Assembly: GCA_022842225.1 (NCBI GenBank) | Contig: JALHPX010000114.1 | Coordinates: forward strand, 1-8,682 | Source of the DNA: a bacterium | GTDB lineage: Bacteria > Bdellovibrionota > FAC87 > UBA2466 | DNA length: 8,682 bases | Reading direction: 5' to 3' | Shown: piece by piece, positions 4,823 to 8,682 of the stretch | Numbering within the stretch: position 1 is the stretch's first letter | Layout of the letters: every line of letters begins with the position of its first letter | Translations under genes and position numbers: made by a program | The notes under the pieces: model-generated | Seen by the model: the letters and a program-made list of their open reading frames with translations, nothing else | Databases searched by the model: none | What the model was told of the DNA's origin: nothing

Positions 4823-6787
4823 ATGCCGCAAGCACCGCGACGCTTCGACTCAGTTCTTTCTAAATTTCGTGTAGGCACGCGCTCGCTCAAAAGTACTCTC
4901 GCCCTTTACTTCATTCCTATCTCCGTTATTCCCGTCCTCTTTATCAGCATCTACGCCACTAAAGTCTTCGAAGAGAACACGCTTCAAGCACTAAAAACTC
5001 GCGCCGCCTCCGAGCGGGACTCTCTTGTCGCAGAGGTGCGCAGCCGGGAAGAAGCTTTGCAAAACGAAGCCCTCAAGCTCGCTAGTTCTAATGATTTGCA
5101 AGCTGCCATTGCGCTCAAGCAAACCGCGAAACTCGATAAAGTATTGGATGAAGGCTCGGTTGGTTTTAGCTGGAGGCTCTATAAGCCATCGGGCGAGCTA
5201 CTGGCCAGTCGATTGAGCTTGTCGGACAAACAGGTTTCGTACCTTCCGAAGGAAGGCGTGCAAAAGCTGGAGTCCAGGCATGAGACGCTCGAGCGGTTTT
5301 TTGCGCCGGATGGCAACGGGATGATCACCTTTTCTCGTCGAGCCGTTCGCGCCAAAGGCAAACTCATTGCGATCTTAGAGGGCCAGTCGCGGTTGGGACG
5401 CGCGGAACTCGCCGAGTTGCGTAGCCGTAAACAACTGGATGTGGTTTTTCTCAATCGCGATTTGAGTGCGGGTGCGGCGAGCTTTGCGCTTTCGAACGAA
5501 GCGATGAAAAAATTTTCGGCGTTGCCCTATGTCCCGGGCCAAACCGAGCCGCTGTTTGTCAGTCTCGGCTCCGATCGCTTTGGCGTGTTTATCTACGAAC
5601 TTCCAAGCCCCTTGAGTCGTAAAAAGCCTTGGGGCTATTTTGGCTTGTTCTTGTCTATGACCGCCGCCGATGCGTCGATGCAAAAATTAAAGGCAGCTAT
5701 GGTGAGCGTTACCGCGCTGCTGGGATTGACCGCGGTGTTGCTGATTTTTATTTTCTCCAATCGTATCGTGCAGCCGGTCGAGATGCTGGTTGTGGGAATG
5801 AAGCGGATGAAAACGGGTAGGGTGGAACATATCCCATCGATTGATTCTGCCTACGAAATTGAATACCTGATTCATTCCTTTAATGAGATGTCTCGTAACG
5901 TGTTAGACGCCCGCCGGGCCCTGGAGCAAAAGCTCGTCGAACTGCACGATAAGAACGAAGAAATTAAGAACACGCAGGGCACTCTCGTACAAAGTGCCAA
6001 GATGATTTCGCTGGGCCAGATCGTTGCGGGGGTTGCGCACGAACTCAATAACCCAATCGCGTTCATCTACAGCAACATGCACCATCTATCCTCGTATGTA
6101 GAAAAGATCCAGCAGTGGCGCGATGCTTTTAAGCAGTATCAATCGCACTTGCCGGAGAGTGCTCGCCAGGAGCTGGAAGAGTTAGAGAAGAAGCTCGAGA
6201 TTGATTTTATACTGAAAGACATGGTCGAACTCACCAAGTCTTGCGTCGATGGCGCCAAGCGAACCAAAGATATCGTCTTAGGCTTACGCTCCTTTTCACG
6301 CGTCGAAGAGGCTTCGTTCTCCATCGTCGATCTCCACGAGGGGCTCAGAGGAACGATTCGTCTGCTTTCGAGCGAGTTCCGCGACCGCATTGCAGTGCAT
6401 GAGGAATTCGGCGCTGTGCCGCCCGTCGAATGCAATCTCTCTCAGATCAACCAAGTATTTATGAATTTACTCTCCAACGCCGCCCACGCGATTTCCCATC
6501 GCGGGGATATTTGGGTGCGGACCAAGACTTGGGAAGGCGACCGCGTGGCCATCGAGATCGAGGACAATGGCTCGGGAATGCCGCCAGATGTGCTTGAAAA
6601 AATCTTTGATCCGTTTTTTACGACGAAAAAAGTTGGTAAGGGAACAGGTCTTGGTCTGAGTATCGCCTATGGATTAGTCCAACGGCACGGTGGTCAGATC
6701 GATGCTCAAAGCATTTCGGGTAAAGGAACTCTCTTCCGCATTCTGCTCCCCATTCGCCAAACTGCCAGCCGCTCTCAGCTCGCCTGA
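4823..6787 (+). CDS. Membrane sensor histidine kinase (Cache-like sensor, HAMP, long DHp, HATPase)
   Basis: This 654-residue kinase has a transmembrane helix at about 25-46, a periplasmic sensor region of about 245 residues (47-291) with a double-Cache-like look, a second helix at 292-312, a HAMP linker (about 313-365), a coiled-coil (366-392), a dimerisation/phosphoacceptor domain with H406 (VAHELNNP), and a catalytic ATPase domain with N box NLLSNAA (548-554), G1 DNGSGM (581-586), F box FDPFFTT (595-601) and G2 GKGTGLGL (605-612). The catalytic and phosphoacceptor residues all look intact. About 80 charged residues separate the H box from the SFSR element (490-493), which marks the long-DHp group related to HPK4/NtrB-type kinases. 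No response regulator is in the window, so it is an orphan here. It starts 2 bp after the beta-barrel gene and lacks a strong Shine-Dalgarno site, suggesting coupled translation. Its stop overlaps the convergent glycosyltransferase by 13 bp. Confidence 0.93.
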   Translation: MPQAPRRFDSVLSKFRVGTRSLKSTLALYFIPISVIPVLFISIYATKVFEENTLQALKTRAASERDSLVAEVRSREEALQNEALKLASSNDLQAAIALKQTAKLDKVLDEGSVGFSWRLYKPSGELLASRLSLSDKQVSYLPKEGVQKLESRHETLERFFAPDGNGMITFSRRAVRAKGKLIAILEGQSRLGRAELAELRSRKQLDVVFLNRDLSAGAASFALSNEAMKKFSALPYVPGQTEPLFVSLGSDRFGVFIYELPSPLSRKKPWGYFGLFLSMTAADASMQKLKAAMVSVTALLGLTAVLLIFIFSNRIVQPVEMLVVGMKRMKTGRVEHIPSIDSAYEIEYLIHSFNEMSRNVLDARRALEQKLVELHDKNEEIKNTQGTLVQSAKMISLGQIVAGVAHELNNPIAFIYSNMHHLSSYVEKIQQWRDAFKQYQSHLPESARQELEELEKKLEIDFILKDMVELTKSCVDGAKRTKDIVLGLRSFSRVEEASFSIVDLHEGLRGTIRLLSSEFRDRIAVHEEFGAVPPVECNLSQINQVFMNLLSNAAHAISHRGDIWVRTKTWEGDRVAIEIEDNGSGMPPDVLEKIFDPFFTTKKVGKGTGLGLSIAYGLVQRHGGQIDAQSISGKGTLFRILLPIRQTASRSQLA

Positions 6788-7965
6788 TAGGGAATCTCGC
6801 CCAGCACTTGGTCGCGCACCAAGTGTACAAATTTCAAAGTTTGAAACGCGTCCCAGCTAGAATGAAACGTCCGCACGCGGTCCTTTACCGTCTTGCGAAA
6901 AGAAGCTTCTTCAATAGCGCGAAAGAACCCGCTTTGGGCCAGGGGCGTTTTAATTTCTTCGGGGATTTCGAGTGGCGGCGGATCCTGCGGCGAGTGCGCC
7001 AGCCGATGAGCCGCCTGCTCCAGCGCTAGGCGCAACCACGAAAAGGTCTGTGGATGGTATAGACCAAAGCCCAGGCCTTGCTCTAACTTGTCTTCGATTT
7101 TCTTCACTCCCACACCGGTGCCAAAGGGCACACGCGATGAGGGGCGACAGGCGAGTCGTACCGAGCCGCCCCCGATGGCAACTTGTGAGACTTTTGCGGC
7201 CTTGGATAAAAAATAGAAATCTTCTGCTGCGTCTTTCTGAGGGAAACCTCGTACGGAGGCATAAGTGTCAGCATGGAACGTGAGCAAACTTCCAATCGTA
7301 GGAAACGCATACGGACTCCCAGCACTGCGCAAGCCATTTTCGTAGTAACGCAACCAAGCGTCGTACATTCCAATCGGAGAGCTCTTGTCCTCCGCTCCTT
7401 CATGAATGAAGGGGTGAACAATCACTCCCACCTTGCTGCCCAAGCCCGCCGACAACGCGAGCGAGCGGCGTTCAAAATAATCAGAGTCGACCTGAGCATC
7501 TGCATCGGTAGTCGATATCCAGAGCGAGCGGATTTTCTCTGCCGCCATCAGGCGCAAAACACAATCAGAACCGTACTTACGCGCCCAGCCCACGCCTTGA
7601 TTGGGTGTCTCCCCGTCTAAAGTGCGATCAACAAAAAGCACGTCGATAGATTGGCGCGATTGAAGGTAGCTCTTCTCCAGCGGCCCTGGCGAAAGTTCCA
7701 GCTGGGCTACGCGTGCAAGCAGCGCGCGGTTTTCATCGCCGTACTTGCGGCTGATGTTATTGCCGTTGATAAGCACTAGGATAAAAACGCGTAGACCGCT
7801 TTGAGCGGCCGCACGCTCCAGCGAATCCAGGGCGCGATCCAAAATAAGATTTTCGCCATAGCAAGGCAGTACAACCGCTTCATCCCAAACAGGTAGCGAC
7901 GACAAAGAGTGCAGGGTGTGGGGTTCAGCGTACTTGGCTAAGTAATCAGCAATGCGCGGGTTCAT
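6775..7965 (-). CDS. GT-A-fold glycosyltransferase (family 2-like), coupled to miaE
   Basis: From the ATG at 7965 the product has 396 residues and is predicted cytoplasmic, with no signal or membrane segment. The N-terminal nucleotide-sugar binding region is seen as AVVLPCYGE (30-38) and the LVLINGNN strand (63-70). A DxD-type metal site is D154-A-D156 in STTDADAQVDSDY (151-163), and AEDFYF (247-252) is a likely catalytic acid element. A conserved-looking RPSSRVPFGTGVGV (274-287) follows. The donor and acceptor cannot be read from the sequence. The start ATG overlaps the miaE TAA by one base (TAATG) and no Shine-Dalgarno site precedes it, so translation is likely coupled to miaE. The frame stays open upstream to 8205, but that stretch is the shifted frame of miaE and is rejected. 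The 3' end overlaps the histidine kinase gene by 13 bp and contains two short palindromes. Confidence 0.85.
   Translation of the reverse strand: MNPRIADYLAKYAEPHTLHSLSSLPVWDEAVVLPCYGENLILDRALDSLERAAAQSGLRVFILVLINGNNISRKYGDENRALLARVAQLELSPGPLEKSYLQSRQSIDVLFVDRTLDGETPNQGVGWARKYGSDCVLRLMAAEKIRSLWISTTDADAQVDSDYFERRSLALSAGLGSKVGVIVHPFIHEGAEDKSSPIGMYDAWLRYYENGLRSAGSPYAFPTIGSLLTFHADTYASVRGFPQKDAAEDFYFLSKAAKVSQVAIGGGSVRLACRPSSRVPFGTGVGVKKIEDKLEQGLGFGLYHPQTFSWLRLALEQAAHRLAHSPQDPPPLEIPEEIKTPLAQSGFFRAIEEASFRKTVKDRVRTFHSSWDAFQTLKFVHLVRDQVLGEIPYQAS
6805..6825. repeat. Perfect 8-bp inverted repeat after the kinase stop
   Basis: CACTTGGT and ACCAAGTG flank a 5-base CGCGC spacer, beginning 18 bases after the kinase stop codon and inside the last codons of the glycosyltransferase gene. 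No T run follows on either strand, so it is not a classical intrinsic terminator. It could still act as a 3' stabilising or pausing hairpin for the kinase transcript, or as a protein-binding site. Coding sequence alone could also produce it. Confidence 0.45.
6832..6846. repeat. 15-bp AT-rich palindrome (TTTCAAA-G-TTTGAAA)
   Basis: TTTCAAA and TTTGAAA are perfect inverted copies around a single G, 6 bases beyond the preceding 8-bp inverted repeat. It lies in coding sequence of the glycosyltransferase (codons for TLKF near residues 376-379). As a DNA palindrome it could bind a dimeric regulator; as RNA it would be a weak A-U hairpin. No function can be shown. Confidence 0.4.
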
Positions 7966-8570
7966 TAGTGTAGGGCGTGTCGATAGGGCACCGACAGGAT
8001 CGCTTCTTTCTCCAATTCGAGAAGTTCTTCTAGCCGCGTGCGAATCACTTCCATGGAGAAATACTGTTCGGCGATGCGGAGGAAGAAATTCTTGTGGTGG
8101 CCTTCCGCGCGCGCCAGACGGTGGTAGAAACGTTGGATTTCTGGGTCTTCGATTTTTTCGGCGACCAGGATCAGTCGCTCGGCGCCACGCGCCTCGATCA
8201 CACACGATACAAGGAGCCGATCCAAGAACCGTTCTTCCCGGCCTGTGCGAACGGCTTGCATCAGAATATTCACATAGGCGTCTGGTTCATCAGGGCCCAA
8301 CTTCAAACCGCGCGCTTCAATCAGACGGTAGACCTGGTGAAAATGCTCCAGCTCCTCGCGGGCAAACTGAATCATCGGCTCAATCATTTCTGTGCGATCG
8401 GGATAACGAACCACAAAGGACATGCCGACGGCCGAGGCTTTGCGCTCGCAAGCCGCGTGATCCAGCACAAAAGTATTAAAATCACGCAGTGCGTAGTCGG
8501 CCCATTCTGGTGGGGTTTGTACTTTGAGTTCGAACACCTCTGGGAAGTACCAAAATGCGCGCTGCACCAC
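7965..8570 (-). CDS. miaE: tRNA-(ms2io6A)-hydroxylase MiaE
   Basis: MiaE is a non-haem diiron monooxygenase that hydroxylates the isopentenyl group of ms2i6A at tRNA position 37, after MiaA and MiaB have made it, using O2. This 201-residue protein has the ferritin-like four-helix pattern and the candidate iron ligands: E42 in DHAACERKA (37-45), E73xxH76 in REELEHF (71-77), E126 in VIEARGAER (124-132) and E156xxH159 in RAEGHHKNF (154-162). Family landmarks also include the RYPDR turn (55-59). Length fits the family (about 200 residues). The start is GTG at 8570, with GTG at 8567 as an alternative; the only in-frame codons upstream before a TAG at 8643-8645 are non-starts. A weak AGG lies 9 bases upstream. 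The TAA stop overlaps the glycosyltransferase ATG. MiaA and MiaB genes are not in the window. Confidence 0.92.
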   Translation of the reverse strand: MVQRAFWYFPEVFELKVQTPPEWADYALRDFNTFVLDHAACERKASAVGMSFVVRYPDRTEMIEPMIQFAREELEHFHQVYRLIEARGLKLGPDEPDAYVNILMQAVRTGREERFLDRLLVSCVIEARGAERLILVAEKIEDPEIQRFYHRLARAEGHHKNFFLRIAEQYFSMEVIRTRLEELLELEKEAILSVPYRHALH

Positions 8571-8642
8571 AAGTCTTTGCCTGTTTCCGTCGATAAGCAG
8601 GTGATGTCCAACCAGGCCCGAAAACGACCCAGAGCTTTGACT

Positions 8643-8682
8643 CTAACACTGCCGGATAACAAACAGCCCTTCTTGGTGCTGG
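8643..8682 (-). CDS. Possible C-terminal end of an unidentified upstream gene
   Basis: On the minus strand the miaE frame is open from the window edge to a TAG at 8645-8643, reading QHQEGLFVIRQC then stop. The residues look protein-like, but twelve codons are too few to identify a family or to be sure this is coding. If real, it lies 72 bp upstream of miaE in the same direction and could head the same operon. The gap 8571-8642 holds no convincing promoter or terminator. Confidence 0.3.
   Translation of the reverse strand, partial: QHQEGLFVIRQC

Noticed and set aside
7966..8205. 80-residue N-terminal extension of the glycosyltransferase
   Set aside because: It is the shifted frame of miaE, rich in Arg/Pro and without fold features; the ATG at 7965 overlapping the miaE stop gives a normal GT-A N-terminus.
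7952..8479. 175-residue plus-strand ORF opposite miaE and the glycosyltransferase
   Set aside because: It is antisense to a well-supported miaE with intact iron ligands, and its composition (Arg/Pro/Ser-rich) is typical of a shadow frame.
8384..8662. 92-residue minus-strand ORF from a TTG at 8662
   Set aside because: It overlaps miaE in another frame, has scattered Cys/Trp/Ile runs and no recognisable domain.
1..8682. Search for CRISPR arrays, tRNA/rRNA genes, insertion sequences and long repeats
   Set aside because: No regularly spaced repeats, transposase motifs, terminal inverted repeats or tRNA-like folds were noticed by eye; nearly all bases are accounted for by genes.

Overview
The window is gene-dense bacterial DNA with short gaps, several 1-7 bp gene overlaps and mixed ATG/GTG/TTG starts. 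It has a Gram-negative character: an MCE/Mla-type envelope lipid transporter and a small outer-membrane beta-barrel protein with a signal peptide. The HNH endonuclease tail at the left edge and the long-DHp histidine kinase resemble families I associate with Bdellovibrionota and other former Deltaproteobacteria. That assignment is an inference from protein style, not a phylogenetic result.

Layout, plus strand: the 3' end of an HNH endonuclease gene (to 236); then a tightly packed cluster of ABC ATPase A (302-1093), ABC ATPase B (1090-1818), MlaE-type permease A (1815-2612), MlaE-type permease B (2606-3388) and a single-MCE-domain protein (3453 or 3480 to 4241); then a beta-barrel protein (4281-4820) and a membrane sensor histidine kinase (4823-6787). 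Minus strand, converging on it: the last codons of an unidentified gene (ends at 8643), miaE for tRNA ms2i6A37 hydroxylation (8570-7965), and a GT-A-fold glycosyltransferase (7965-6775). The glycosyltransferase ATG overlaps the miaE stop by one base. The two gene groups overlap tail to tail by 13 bp at 6775-6787.

The five transporter genes encode a complete inner-membrane MCE transporter with an unusual composition: two different ATPases and two different permeases, where E. coli Mla uses homodimers. ATPase A lacks the switch (H-loop) histidine and ATPase B has an altered signature motif (LSFGM). In a head-to-tail heterodimer both changes fall in the same composite ATP site, leaving the other site near canonical. 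This predicts an asymmetric heterodimeric MCE transporter with one degenerate and one catalytic site, and it is the most interesting feature here. No MlaA, MlaB or MlaC is present; the beta-barrel protein and the orphan histidine kinase occupy the downstream positions and may be envelope partner and envelope sensor.

The second point of interest is the coupling of miaE to an uncharacterised glycosyltransferase. It allows the testable but speculative idea that the hydroxyl added to tRNA A37 is further glycosylated.
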